From contig CM044956.1 of the NCBI GenBank assembly GCA_024516035.1, positions 53,611,546 to 53,675,545 of the forward strand: a DNA stretch of 64,000 bases, written 5' to 3'. Below are positions 39,069 to 50,853 of the stretch, one piece after another. The notes beneath the pieces are model-generated. The model saw nothing but the letters and a program-made list of their open reading frames with translations, searched no databases and was not told the origin of the DNA. Source of the stretch: Bactericera cockerelli (Eukaryota; Arthropoda; Insecta; Hemiptera; Triozidae). Position numbers and translations under genes: made by a program. Each line of letters begins with the position of its first letter. Position 1 is the first letter of the stretch.

Positions 39069-39286
39069 AAAGTTCAACATCTACTGATAATAGTTTAAGA
39101 ATGAAAACTGAAAGAAATATTTTTACACATTAGTGGATGTGCCAAATCTTCTTTTTCCATATCATTATCATAGGGTGGCGTCATCGTGAGCGATGGTAGC
39201 CAGATAGTGGAGGAATGACTAAACACTTCTACCACTGTCTTTATAAGGAGGCTAATAATTGACAAGGACCCCCAGAACCAAGCCAA

Positions 39287-39400
39287 TGCTGGTCTACTCC
39301 CTATTTATAGTCCCCCAGTCAAACTGCTGGTCTACTCCCTGTTTACAGTCCCGCAGCCAGACTGCTGGTCTACTCCCTGTTTATAGTATCCCAGCCAGAC
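39287..39400. repeat. 38-bp tandem repeat, three copies
   Basis: TGCTGGTCTACTCCCT recurs at 39287, 39325 and 39363 (period 38), each followed by 'gtttayagtcccycagccagac' variants. No coding potential. Confidence 0.9.
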
Positions 39401-39631
39401 TTCTTTTTTTATGTATTTAAAATTTCTGTCAGATAAATTCTAACATTAAAATATTTATGTGCCCATAAGGAATCGAATCTGGACCATCAAATAAACGGTT
39501 TTCTCTTCTACATTATTAAACTTTGTGAGACTTTTCCTCATCTTGTACTTGGGGGTTTATAGCTCCGTTATCAAGTTTGAAGCCTTCCGCCTTCGTTAGT
39601 TTTTAAGTTTAACTTTCAAGAAACTTAAGTC

Positions 39632-39829
<198 letters not shown>

Positions 39830-40107
39830 CAGGGTGGGACAGAGACAGACATGGTATAGAGAGAAAAACTAATTTCTTTGCCTCTTTTCTTTAACTATTT
39901 ATTAATGAATATTTTTTTTAAAATCTTTAAAACAACCCACATTTAAAAAATACTAACACAAAAATTACACTGCCAATTTTATTATGGACACAATACTTCC
40001 TCGTGATAGATTCAGATTCTAAACCCTTGGTAATTTTGAGATTTTATACTAAATAATTAGTATCCAAAGATGCTGAGGAGGTTATAAAACGTCCAGAAGT
40101 ATAATAA

Positions 40108-40318
40108 TAATAATATCGTCTTATTTATACTACCCCAATATGACTCGTAAAGTCCCATTATTCCATCAGTAAGCCCAAGACATAATTATTATTATTATGT
40201 GGTAAAAACCCCAGTTGGGGCGTGACAATTTGCATGCCCCGAACTGGGATTTAAACCCACGAACTCTGGAATCTTTAGATTCACAGAGTGCCGCCTTTAC
40301 CACTGAGCTACCGGGACA
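40108..40318 (-). mobile_element. tRNA-derived SINE, family D
   Basis: The minus strand begins TGTCCCGGTAGCTCAGTGGT with a textbook A box, TAGCTCAGTGG. Then comes 'agattccagagttcgtgggtttaaatcccag' with B box GGTTTAAATCC. The body contains 'accacataataataat' and 'ctgatggaataatggg', and the tail is TTATTATTAT. The other copies, at 6595 and 50443, are more diverged. Confidence 0.85.
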
Positions 40319-40365
40319 GACACTGGGACAGAAATTCGGAGCAATTTTTTTTTATATATATTAAA

Positions 40366-40430
40366 GGGGGGGGTTTGAACGGCGTAATTGATGGGGTGGG
40401 GGGGGGGAGTTCATAAAAAAGGGGGTTCTT
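40366..40430. repeat. G-rich tract
   Basis: Two long G runs (8 and 10 or more) separated by AT-rich sequence directly beside SINE D. A G-quadruplex is conceivable on the plus strand. Assembly length is uncertain in such runs. Confidence 0.7.
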
Positions 40431-40972
40431 CTCCACTAACCACTATAACCAGTCTCAATGGGACCGTGATATCACGTGACACAGTAAGATGGCAATTTAT
40501 ATTAGTTGCGAGAAATGAAGAACCCAGAACTTTCCGTACCTCGGATGTTATAAATTATATTTTATTAAAAGCCCGTTAGAAATTAAAGAATCTGACAGAC
40601 AGCATTGGGCCTTGGTTTTTAGGACGGCTTGTAGGTTCTTCAGCATGTCTGGATTCCTAGGGCGAGGTACACCATTCTTTTCCTGGTATTTTCTTCACTG
40701 GGATGCTATATGTGAGGTGATATTATCAGTTTTTTCACTAGGATGTTATATTTGAAGTAATATTATCAGTTTTCTTTTCTTTACTTGCTGTTTAGGTGAA
40801 GTAGAAGGCATGTCCAGGAGTTCTAATGTGATTTTGGTTGGTTCAGGTGTAAAATAATGTACAGTTTTGGTGCGACGCATCCATTTAAAGAAAAAATTCA
40901 ATAGTTAGAGGAAAATTTGCTTGTTTGCTGTAAATTTTGTTGTTTTCTGATATTTTTTTTATTTTTAATTTT

Positions 40973-42770
40973 AACGTGGAATTTTCAAAGTATTTTATCA
41001 GCAACGTGGAATTTTCTAAGTTTTGTCATCAGGAACATGGAATTTTGTAAGTTTCAGCAACATAGAATTTGGAGGTATCATCAGCAACATAGAATTTGGA
41101 GGTATCATCAGCAACATAGAATTTGGAGGTATCATCAGCAACATAGAATTTGGAGGTATCATCAGCTACATAGAATTTGGAGGTATCATCAGCAACAGAG
41201 AATTTGGAGGTATCATAAGCGACAGGGAATTTGGAGGTATCATCAGCAACAGAGAATTTGGAGGTATCATCAGCAACATAGAATTTGGAGGTATCATCAG
41301 TACCATAGAATTTGGAGGTATCATCAGCAACAGAGAATTTGGAGGTATCATCAGCAACAGAGAATTTGGAGGTATCATCAGCAAACAGAGAATTTGGAGG
41401 TATCATCAGCAACAGAGAATTTGGAAGTATCATCAGCAACATAGAATTTGGAGGTATCATTAGCAACATAGAATTTGGAGGTATCATCAGCAACATAGAA
41501 TTTGGAGGTATCATCAGCAACATGGATTTTGGAGGTATCATCAGCAACAGAGAATTTGGAGGTATCATCAGCAACATAGAATTTGGAGGTATCATCAGCA
41601 ACAGAGAATTTGGAGGTATCATTAGCAACATAGAATTTGGAGGTATCATCAGCAACATAGATTTTGGAGGTATAATCAGCAACGTAGAATTTTGAGGTAT
41701 CATCAGTAACGAAGAATTTGGAGGTATCATCAGCAACATAGAATTTGGAGGTATCATCAACAACATAGAATTTTGATGTAATTTTATCAACAACATAGAA
41801 TTTTGAGGTACTTTTATCAACAACATGGAATTTGGAGGTTTTTTCATCAGCAACATGGAATTTTGAGGTAATTTTATCAGCAACATAGAATTTTGAGGTA
41901 ATTTTATCAGCAACATAGAATTTGGAGGTTTTTCATCAGCAACATAGAATTTGGAGGTATCATCAGCAACATAGAATTTTGAGGTAATTTTATCAGCAAC
42001 ATAGAATTTGGAGTTTTTTTCATGAGCAACATAGAATTTGGAGGTATTTTCATCAGCAACATGGATTTTGGAAGTATCATCAGCAACAGAGAATTTGGAG
42101 GTATCATCAGCAACATAGAATTTGGAGGTATCATCAGCAACAGAGAATTTGGAGGTATCATTAGCAACATAGAATTTGGAGGTATCATCAGCAACATAGA
42201 TTTTGGAGGTATAATCAGCAACGTAGAATTTTGAGGTATCATCAGTAACGAAGAATTTGGAGGTATCATCAGCAACATAGAATTTGGAGGTATCATCAAC
42301 AACATAGAATTTTGAGGTAATTTTATCAACAACATAGAATTTTGAGGTACTTTTATCAACAACATGGAATTTGGAGGTTTTTTTCATCAGCAACATGGAA
42401 TTTTGAGGTAACTTTATCAGCAACATAGAATTTTGAGGTAATTTTATCAGCAACATAGAATTTGGAGGTTTTTCATCAGCAACATAGAATTTGGAGGTAT
42501 CATCAGCAACATAGAATTTTGAGGTAATTTTATCAGCAACATAGAATTTGGAGTTTTTTTTCATGAGCAACATAGAATTTGGAGGTATTTTCATCAGCAA
42601 CATAGAATTTGGAGGTATTTTCATCAGCAACGTAGAATTTTGAGGTATAATCAGTAACGTAGAATTTGGAGGTATCATCAGCAACGTAGAATTTAGAGGT
42701 ATCACCAGCATAATAGAATTTGGAGGTATCAGTAACATGGGATTTGGAGATATCATCATCAGACTCACTA
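40973..42770. repeat. 27-bp minisatellite, about 60 units, with 539-bp higher-order duplication
   Basis: The unit reads CAGCAACATAGAATTTGGAG followed by 'gtatcat' (27 bp). The array is degenerate at both ends. A block from about 41521 is repeated 539 bp downstream from about 42060, carrying the same variant order (catggatttt, attagcaaca, gcaacgtagaattttg, gtaacgaagaa). Nine-codon units keep frames open: 175 and 146 codons on plus (41023-41463, SNIEFGGII repeats) and 597 codons on minus (41029-42822, switching between TSKFYVADD and MLLMIPPNS repeats after small indels). The frame switching argues against protein selection. Confidence 0.95.
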
Positions 42771-42947
42771 CGTTGAATTTTAAAATGTTGTATGTGCGTG
42801 TAGATACTGTAGATAGGTACATTTAATTTAGCTGTGTTGTGATTTTCGTTCAATCTTATTGAGAATAACTATGCTTTTATTTCATCAAGTAGCTCAAAAA
42901 CAAATTTAATGAAGATAAGTCTGGCCAGCATTAAAACTATGACAATG

Positions 42948-42976
42948 TTTTTTTTATTTTTTTTTTTTTTTTTTTT
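42948..42976. repeat. Poly(T) run
   Basis: T run of about 29 with two A interruptions, abutting the reversed copy of family G. Confidence 0.85.
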
Positions 42977-43235
42977 ATTTTAAATACACCCCGGCCCCAA
43001 TTTACCGATATATTGGGGGGGGGGGGGGAGCCGCTTTGACTAACTTTTTTTATTTTTCATCCTAGATGGGGATTGTGACCTATCAAATTTAATGATTTTG
43101 AGGTGCTGATTACGTATTTGACTTTGATTTTAAGCTAACTGTTACCTTTGAATCACCAGTGGCTTTTGGTCCTGTTCCCATTCCTAATATGATAAGGAAA
43201 TTTGTGTGATGTTTACACCAGATTTTTTATTAGTA
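42977..43235 (-). mobile_element. Dispersed repeat, family G (reversed copy)
   Basis: The reverse complement aligns collinearly with 53733-53956: 'aaatctggtgtaaacatcac', 'ccactggtga', 'cgtaatcagcacctcaaaatc', 'ccatctagg.tgaa' and 'ggtaaattggggccggg'. A run of 13 or so G at 43016-43029 replaces a short CCCCC in the other copy. It has no coding capacity. Confidence 0.85.
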
Positions 43236-45659
43236 TTTTTTGTTTTTTTTTAATCATTTTTAAAGTCAATTTCTTCGAGCCTAACAAGGTGTTCATAAAG
43301 AAATAAAACAGTTTTTTGTCATAGCCATAGTCTCGGGTCTTTGAACTTTCCTTTGAAATTATTTGTCTAGGTGTCTCTATGTCTTAAGTAGCTGGGAGAA
43401 CGCAGGAATAACGGTTTTCATCTTGTGTCAAAGTGTTTTCCCGTGTTCAATCTAAGAGTTTTCTTTTTACAATTTAAATAAATGAAGCGTGAAAACTGGC
43501 GATTCTCTTTTTTTTTCTTGTCTGCTTTTTTGCCTGCTTCTCTGAAATATATTTCAGTGTCAGCAGCATTCGCCAAGATTAAAGATTCTAGGAGCTTGAA
43601 AAAGATTCGCGTGTAATATAATTTTAATTGTTCATGAAGGGAAGATTTTTTTTTAATTTCTGAAAACTTTGAATAAACTAAATTAATATACATAGTTTAT
43701 TTTTCTAGGTTTTGTCTTTCTAGTAGTTCCATGTTATGATGTTATGAGGGTTTTTTGATACATTACTAACAAATCCACCCAGTAGGTTATGGAAATAAAG
43801 TGTGGTAATTCTTGTATAGATATTTTTCAACGAGAAATCCGATGAACAATTTTCAGGACAATATTGGATGTATGGGTCTGTACTTATAGGAGTGGCATAT
43901 GAATCACTTTCTTTCAAGAAAATATTATCATTTGGATATTATTATGCTAGCATCAAATCAGAAATCCCACGTAAAATTCTAGGGAAAACCTCACCAGAAA
44001 GGTAAAATCCTGTATTACGGATTTATTGATTAATTATTATTAAATAAAATTTCACTAAACCACTGAGAAACATGCGTGGGTAAATAAGCCTGTGGCTAGA
44101 GTATCGTATGGTTGCTAGTTTTAACTATATTTAGTGGTAACTTTCAACATTTTAATACACGATGATCAATTCTGTTTTAAAACATGCAGAAATACATCAT
44201 ATGAATGCTTGTGCTTAACCAAAATATTTAATTCTCAGGTGGGTCAGACATTCTTTTCCAGACATACTAGAGTCTAGACATATTCAAATTTTATAAGCAA
44301 GCATGAAGCACAACAGAACACTTGTTTCATCATTCAGCAAAAAAATACCGCGTGATCTTTTGTAAGAAGAGAATTTTAAATTCCATTTTCCAAGGATGAC
44401 TGCATAAGTATTAAAATTATTAATATAATATAAATAATATGTTTATTAGAGATTCCACAACTGAGCAACCCTGTATTGCTAACAATTTTCATGTAGGAAT
44501 TTTCCGAGCGGGGAAAAATTTAATATAAGAGGTATTTCGGTGTTATGATCATTTTTACGAAGCTGGAACAGACCTAATTTGAAGGTTTTGACCTTTGGCA
44601 GGATTCTTTCTCCCACAACAGAATTGTGCAGCTATTTAGCTAACCCAGCAAGTGACGAATGTTAACATCAAAACAAAAGAAAAAAAACAAAACTACAACA
44701 AAAAGTTTTGCAAACTGACGCTTTCGTGACTTCCAAGGAATTTAACTGCAATTTCCACGATTTTCGATGGAGCAACCAGAAGAAAAGAAAAGTATAGGAT
44801 CATTTACCTACCAAGTACAGACCATTGAGTTAATGATAAACGATTATTTTGTTGGTGTGTATTACAAGAGTGCGCTGAGGTCAAAATTTCTCAAGCCTTA
44901 CAAGCGAAGTTCGAAAGAGAATGCCATTGTCATTAGAACTATCATTGATCAAGTTTTGTTTCTATAATAATTGTAAATATTCCTTGTATGGATACAAACA
45001 TATGATCGTACTGATGGTTGCCTTCTCCCAGTTGAAAAATGGCCATTTTGGTAGGGAGAAAATGTAGGATTCTTGAGAATGTTTAAATGGGTTTCCACGC
45101 CACTCCCTTGTACTCTCCTATTCCATTTCTTTACTGGGCTGTGTCTTTGAGGTAAATAAAACTTGATCGAATTTGTATAATAAGTATTGCAACTTCGCAA
45201 CATGCTTAGAAGTGGAATCACCAACCTACATGATAAGAGTCTACCGTCTTGAAGAAGCTACTGATTTTGATACAATTACATTTTAAAAGAAATATTTATT
45301 ATGTACAATTTATTGTACATACATACCAACATAATTTTGTTTACAAAGGACTCAAAGGACTAGTTATATTGTAGATCGTCTGTCTTGGTTTTGTCCGTTA
45401 AATAAGAAAATAAGAGTCAGGAAACTTCTATCTCTCCATGCAAAATATCTTATAAGTATTTTCAACAATGGAATAAATTCTGTTTCAAATGAGGAGAACA
45501 ATTTCCAACACATTTTTAAGAACTTTTCCAAGCAAGATGTTTGGCGATAATCCAATGTGAATGCAACAGCGACGGATGCATTACTCTAGCCAAGAAGAGA
45601 CTCGATAGCGAAGGAAAAGGATTGGGAGGAGGCAAAACAGATGAGGTAGATGGTGAAGA
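43236..45659. other. AT-rich region, no gene recognised
   Basis: No recognised gene. Frames at 43418-43693 (91 codons, minus), 44767-44967 (66 codons, plus) and 44949-45224 (91 codons, minus) have no motif I recognise. TGTACAAT/ATTGTACA inverted words occur at about 45302-45320. Confidence 0.5.
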
Positions 45660-48600
45660 AGGGAGAGACAGAGTAGGAAAATGAGGAAGAGACAGAAGAA
45701 GAAAGTAGGAGGAAGAGACAGAAGAAGAAAGTGAGGAAGAGACAGAAGAAGAAAGTGGGAAGAGACAGAAGAAGAAAGTGAGGAAGAGACAGAAGAAGAA
45801 AGTGAGGAAGAGACAGAAGAATGAAAGGAGGAAGAGACAGAAGAAGAAAGTGAGGAAGAGACAGAAGAAGAAAGTGAGGAAGAGACAGAAGAAGAAAGTG
45901 AGGAAGAGGACAGGAAGAAGAAAGTGAGGAAGAGACAGAAGAAGAAAGTAGGAAGAGACAGAAGAAGAAAGTAGGAAGAGACAGAAGAAGAAAGTGAAGG
46001 AAGAAAAAGAGAAAGAAGAAAAGTGAGGAAGAGACAGAAGAAGAAAGTGAGGAAGAGACAGAAGAAGAAAGTGAGGAAGAGACAGAAGAAGAAAGTGAGG
46101 AAGAGACAGAAGAAGAAAGTGAGGAAGAGACAGAAGAAGAAAGGAGGAAGAGAAGAAGAAAAAGAGAGAGACAAGAGAATGAGGAAGAGACAGAGAAGAA
46201 AGTGAGGAAGAGACAGAAGAAGAAATGAGGAAGAGACAGAAGAAGAAAGTGAGGAAGAGACAGAAGAAGGAAAGTGAGGAAGAGACAGAAGAAGAAAGTG
46301 AGGAAGAGACAGAAGAAGAAATGAGAAGAGACAGAAGAAGAAGTGAGGAAGAGACAGAAAGAAGGAAATGAGGAAGAGACAGAAGAAGAAAGTGAGGAAG
46401 AGACAGAAGAAGAAAGTGAGGAAGAGACAGAAGAAGAAAGTGAGGAAGAGACAGAAGAAGAAAGAGGAAGAGACAGAAGAAGAAAGTGAGGAAGAGACAG
46501 AAGAAGAAAGGAGGAAAAAGAGAAAGTGAGAAGAGAAGAAAAGTGAGAACAGAAGAAAGGAAGAACAGAAGAAGAAAGTGAGGAAGAGACAGAAGAAGAA
46601 AGTGAGGAAGAGACAGAAGAAGAAAGTGAGGAAGAGACAGAAGAAGAAAGTGAGGAAGAGACAGAAGAAGAAAGTGAGGAAGAGACAGAAGAAGAAAGTG
46701 AGGAAGAGACAGAAGAAGAAAGTGAGGAAGAGACAGAAGAAGAAAGTGAGGAAGAGACAGAAGAAGAAAGTGAGGAAGAGACAGAAGAAGAAAGTGAGGA
46801 AGAGACAGAAGAAAGGAGGAAAGAGAAGAGAAAGGAGGAGAACGAAGAAGAAAGTGAGGAAGAGACAGAAGAAGAAAGTGAGGAAGAGACAGAAGAAGAA
46901 AGTGAGGAAGAGACAGAAGAAGAAAGTGAGGAAGAGACAGAAGAAGAAAGTGAGGAAGAGACAGAAGAAGAAAGTGAGGAAGAGACAGAAGAAGAAAGTG
47001 AGGAAGAGACAGAAGAAGAAAGTGAGGAAGAGACAGAAGAAGAAAGTGAGGAAGAGACAGAAGAAGAAAGTGAGGAAGAGACAGAAGAAGAAAGTGAGGA
47101 AGAGACAGAAGAAGAAAGTGAGGAAGAGACAGAAGAAGAAAGTGAGGAAGAGACAGAAGAAGAAAGTGAGGAAGAGACAGGAAAGAAGAGCGAAAAGTGA
47201 GGAAGAGACAGAAGAAGAAAGTGAGGAAGAGACAGAAGAAGAAAGTGAGGAAGAGACAGAAGAAGAAAGTGAGGAAGAGAAAAAGAAAGGAAGACAGAAG
47301 AAGAAAGTGAGGAAGAGACAGAAGAAGAAAGTGAGGAAGAGACAGAAGAAGAAAGTGAGGAAGAGACAGAAGAAGAAAAAGATGAGGAAGAGACAGAAGA
47401 AGAAAGTGAGGAAGAGACAGAAGAAGAAAGTGAGGAAGAGACAGAAGAAGAAAGTGAGGAAGAGACAGAAGAAGAAAGTGAGGAAGAGACAGAAGAAGAA
47501 AGTGAGGAAGAGACAGAAGAAGAAAGTGAGGAAGAGACAGAAGAAGAAAGTGAGGAAGAGACAGAAGAAGAAAGTGAGGAAGAGACAGAAGAAGAAAGTG
47601 AGGAAGAGACAGAAGAAGAAAGTGAGGAAGAGACAGAAGAAGAAAGTGAGGAAGAGACAGAAGAAGAAAGTGAGGAAGAGACAGAAGAAGAAAGTGAGGA
47701 AGAGACAGAAGAAGAAAGTGAGGAAGAGACAGAAGAAGAAAGTGAGGAAGAGACAGAAGAAGAAAGTGAGGAAGAGACAGAAGAAGAAAGTGAGGAAGAG
47801 ACAGAAGAAGAAAGTGAGGAAGAGACAGAAGAAGAAAGTGAGAAGAGACAGAAGAAGAAAGTGAGGAAGAGACAGAGAAGAAAGTGAGGAAGAGACAGAA
47901 GAAGAAAGTGAGGAAGAGACAGAAGAAGAAAGTGAGGAAGAGACAGAAGAAGAAAGTGAGGAAGAGACAGAAGAAGAAAGTGAGGAAGAGACAGAAGAAG
48001 AAAGTGAGGAAGAGACAGAAGAAGAAAGTGAGGAAGAGACAGAAGAAGAAAGTGAGGAAGAGACAGAAGAAGAAAGTGAGGGAAGAGAAGTAAGAAGAAA
48101 GGAAGTGAGAAGAGGACAGAAAGAAGAAAGTGAGGAAGAGACAGAAGAAGAAAGTGAGGAAGAGACAGAAGAAGAAAGTGAGGAAGAGACAGAAGAAGAA
48201 AGTGAGAAGAGACAGAAGAAGAAAGTGAGGAAGAGGACAGAAGAAGAAAGTGAGGAAGAGACAGAAGAAGAAAGTGAGGAAGAGACAGAAGAAGAAAGTG
48301 AGGAAGAGACAGAAGAAGAAAGTGAGGAAGAGACAGAAGAAGAAAGTGAGGAAGAGACAGAAGAAGAAAGTGAGGAAGAGACAGAAGAAGAAAGTGAGGA
48401 AGAGACAGAAGAAGAAAGTGAGGAAGAGACAGAAGAAGAAAGTGAGGAAGAGACAGAAGAAGAAAGTGAGGAAGAGACAGAAGAAGAAAGTGAGGAAGAG
48501 ACAGAAGAAGAAAGTGAGGAAGAAGAAGTAAGAAGAAAGTGAGGAAGAGACAGAAGAAGAAAGTGAGGAAGAGACAGAGAAGAAAGGAAGAGGGGAGGAA

Positions 48601-49048
48601 GAGACAGAGAAGAAGAAAGTGAGGAAGAGACAGAAGAAAGTGAGAAGGACGAGAGAATGGGGAAGACAGAAGAGAAAGTGAGGAAGAGACAGAAGAAGAA
48701 AGTGAGGAAGAGACAGAAGAAGAAAGTGAAGGAAGAGACAGAAGAAGAAAGTAGAGAGAGAAGAGGAGCAGAAGAAGAGAAAGTGAGGAAGAGACAGAAG
48801 AAGAAAGTGAGGAAGAGACAGAAGAAGAAAGTGAGGAAGAGACAGAAGAAGAAAGTGAGGAAGAGACAGAAGAAGAAAGTGAGGAAGAGACAGAAGAAGA
48901 AAGTGAGGAAGAGACAGAAGAAGAAAGTGAGGAAGAGACAGAAGAAGAAAGTGGGGAAGAGACAGAAGAAGAAAGTGAGGAAGAGACAGAGGAAGAAAGT
49001 GAGGAAGAGACAGAAGAAGAAAGTGAGGAAGAGACAGAGGAGGAAAAT
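45660..49048. repeat. 24-bp purine-rich minisatellite of about 3.4 kb
   Basis: The unit reads GAGGAAGAGACAGAAGAAGA followed by 'aagt' (24 bp, 22 purines). About 140 unit lengths are present, with long runs of identical units (for example 46862-47178 and 47395-47840) broken by short scrambled stretches (46140-46200, 46500-46570, 46800-46850, 47178-47200, 48070-48130 and 48590-48780). Eight codons per unit and no stops leave frames of 428 codons on plus (RKRQKKKV repeats, 46578-47864) and nearly 1,180 codons in two frames on minus (LPHFLLLS repeats). None is credible as a gene: the sequence is unit repeats from end to end, and several frames are open at once. Confidence 0.97.
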
Positions 49049-49191
49049 ACATAGCAAAAATATGGGGGGAGGAAGATAATGAATAATAATAATAATGATG
49101 TTTTTCATTGTGCTATTGTGTCACAATTTGAGTATATCGCGCAGAATCATAGGACTTTTTACCATTCTCATATGCAATATCTTGTTTTTGC

Positions 49192-49350
49192 TTCTATAAC
49201 ACCACTGGTTGCTGCTCACATAAAAGCAGCTACTCATTTATCCTCACGAGGTAAAAGGCAGAAAAATTAATGCTCCACGAGAAATCGAGTCCAGGTCATC
49301 ATTTGTGCAATGCCCATGATAACTGATAACTCACTCGTCCACGGTCACTG
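49192..49350 (-). mobile_element. tRNA-derived SINE, family B (reversed)
   Basis: The minus strand reads 'agtgaccgtggacgagtgag', 'gggcattgcac', a B-box-like 'ggactcgattt', 'cctcgtgaggataaatgag' and 'gcagcaaccagtggtg', collinear with 28081-28383 but 3'-truncated. It lies just outside the 24-bp array. Confidence 0.8.
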
Positions 49351-49359
49351 CTGAAGAGA

Positions 49360-49800
49360 AGGAATAAGGAAAATATTGGACGAAGAATTTTCTCTTCTTC
49401 TGTCAAAAGGAAAAACAAGAAGAGTAGACGGAGAAACAGGAGGAGAGGAGGTAATACGGGAGAAGACGATTATGGAAACAAAACAGGAAGGCGAGAGAAA
49501 AGTATGTGAGAAAAAGGAGGAAGACACAGAGAATAAAATTAAACAGCTTGATGAGGATTTCAGATAGTAAGAAAGAGATGGATTAAGTTAGGACAGATGA
49601 AGAAGATAAGAAAAGAAGAAATTGATAAAGATAATTAGAAGAATAAAGGCATAAAATGGGGACTGAGAAGAAGATGAAGCAAAATGAGTCCTGAAAAAGA
49701 AAGAAAGAGAGGAAAGAGAGGGAAAGAAAGAGATAGAGAGGAAGGATGAACTACATTATTAGAAAAGTGTTAGAAAAAAAGGAAAGAGACAAATGGGGTT
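49360..49800. other. Purine-rich low-complexity sequence
   Basis: GA-rich but not periodic, so probably not part of the 24-bp array. A 63-codon frame at 49376-49567, rich in E, K and R, is compositional. No gene recognised. Confidence 0.6.
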
Positions 49801-49950
49801 CTTTAAAATAATTGAGGACATTTTCTATATGAAATGGAACTTTTTTTTCTCCAGAATTATTGACTCAAAGTGGACTCGGATTCATTGTTTAGTGACTTTT
49901 GTCTGCACTAGAGAATAGACTGGCGACTGAACTAAATAGTAGGATAACTT

Positions 49951-50092
49951 ACCGACCTCAGTCGTTTGATCGATAAGGCGGCGGACTTGTAACCTGGAAG
50001 TCGGTTGTTCAAGTCCGGTTTCAGCATAGATTTAGTAAAGCAAATTTGAGTAGTTGTGATATCACGAAAGTGATTAACTCAAATATGATAAC
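49951..50092 (+). mobile_element. tRNA-derived SINE, family A
   Basis: TTTGATCGATAAGGCGG, 'cggacttgtaacctgg' and B box 'ttgttcaagtccgg' are followed by 'tttcagcatagatttagtaaag' and 'gagtagttgtgatatcacgaaagtgattaactcaaatatgataact'. The copy is nearly full length. Confidence 0.85.
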
Positions 50093-50136
50093 TAATAGGA
50101 TAACTTGTGATTCTAGGATCTTTTTGAGAAGAACGC

Positions 50137-50310
50137 TTCCATGATGTAACGGTTGTGTCTATAACCCGTGGTCCAAAGACTCTGAGTTCGATTCTATGTG
50201 TGTCAGAAATTTCAAGAAAATATTCCGTTCCCTCCGAATACGTAAAGGTGAGGCTGATGCGGGTAACTCGTACAATTCCCAGCAAATGGAGGGTATAAAC
50301 CACGTCCTGA
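50137..50310 (+). mobile_element. tRNA-derived SINE, family E/F variant
   Basis: The head 'gatgtaacggttgtgtctat' (A-box-like) is followed by 'ctctgagttcgattct' (B box), then 'aggtgaggctgatgcgggtaac' and 'cccagcaaatggagggtataaacc'. The last part resembles the tail of the copy at 20028. It lies 45 bp after a family A SINE. Confidence 0.6.
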
Positions 50311-50442
50311 ATAACCCTAATCAGAACCTTAAAATCAAATTGAATCAACTGATTTTAATAGTGTTATTAGTATGGTGTCCACTGATTTCACTGAAACCCT
50401 CCAACGAGGTCAGAAAGTAGATCTTTTTTAATGAGAAAATAT

Positions 50443-50692
50443 TCATACATTTGCCTTATTCATACTGCCCAATCAGGACTATTAACCCTACAACCAGGTC
50501 AGAATTCATACTGCCCAATCAATACTATTAAGTCCTATTATTTCAGCAGTAAGACCAAGTGCCCAAAACATATTATTATGCGGTATTACACAAATCGGTG
50601 GATAACTTGTCATGTCCTGGCTGAGTTTCGAAACCGTGATGTCTGGATTCACAGAGTGGCGCCATTAACCCTGAGATACCGGGACAAACGCA
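50443..50692 (-). mobile_element. tRNA-derived SINE, family D
   Basis: The minus strand begins TGTCCCGGTATCTCAGGGTT and then carries a B-box region 'ggtttcgaaactcagcc'. The body 'ttattatttcagcagtaagacc' matches the copy at 40108. A partial duplication of 'attcatactgcccaatca' inside it (50458 and 50504) shows a small internal rearrangement. Confidence 0.75.
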
Positions 50693-50786
50693 AAGGTATG
50701 CTGTAGGCAATCATGCTTGCTAGAAAGTCGGTGCAGGCAATGAGTTTGCACCGACCGCAGGGTTTCAAGAATCGACCTTTATTTTA

Positions 50787-50853
50787 TTTTAACAAATCGA
50801 CGGGTATAACCCATGTTTATTAAATTTTAACAAATCGACGGGTATAAACCATC
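50787..50853. repeat. 38-bp direct repeat, two copies
   Basis: TTTTAACAAATCGACGGGTA occurs at 50787 and 50825 with a short AT-rich spacer. Confidence 0.85.

Noticed and set aside
46578..47864. 428-codon plus-strand frame of RKRQKKKV repeats
   Set aside because: Pure repeat translation with no unique domain at either end; its length is set by the indels in the array.
45516..49108. Two minus-strand frames of 1,178 and 1,175 codons
   Set aside because: They are overlapping translations of the same 24-bp repeat in different phases; the residues are only L, P, H, F, S, C and similar in an endless cycle.
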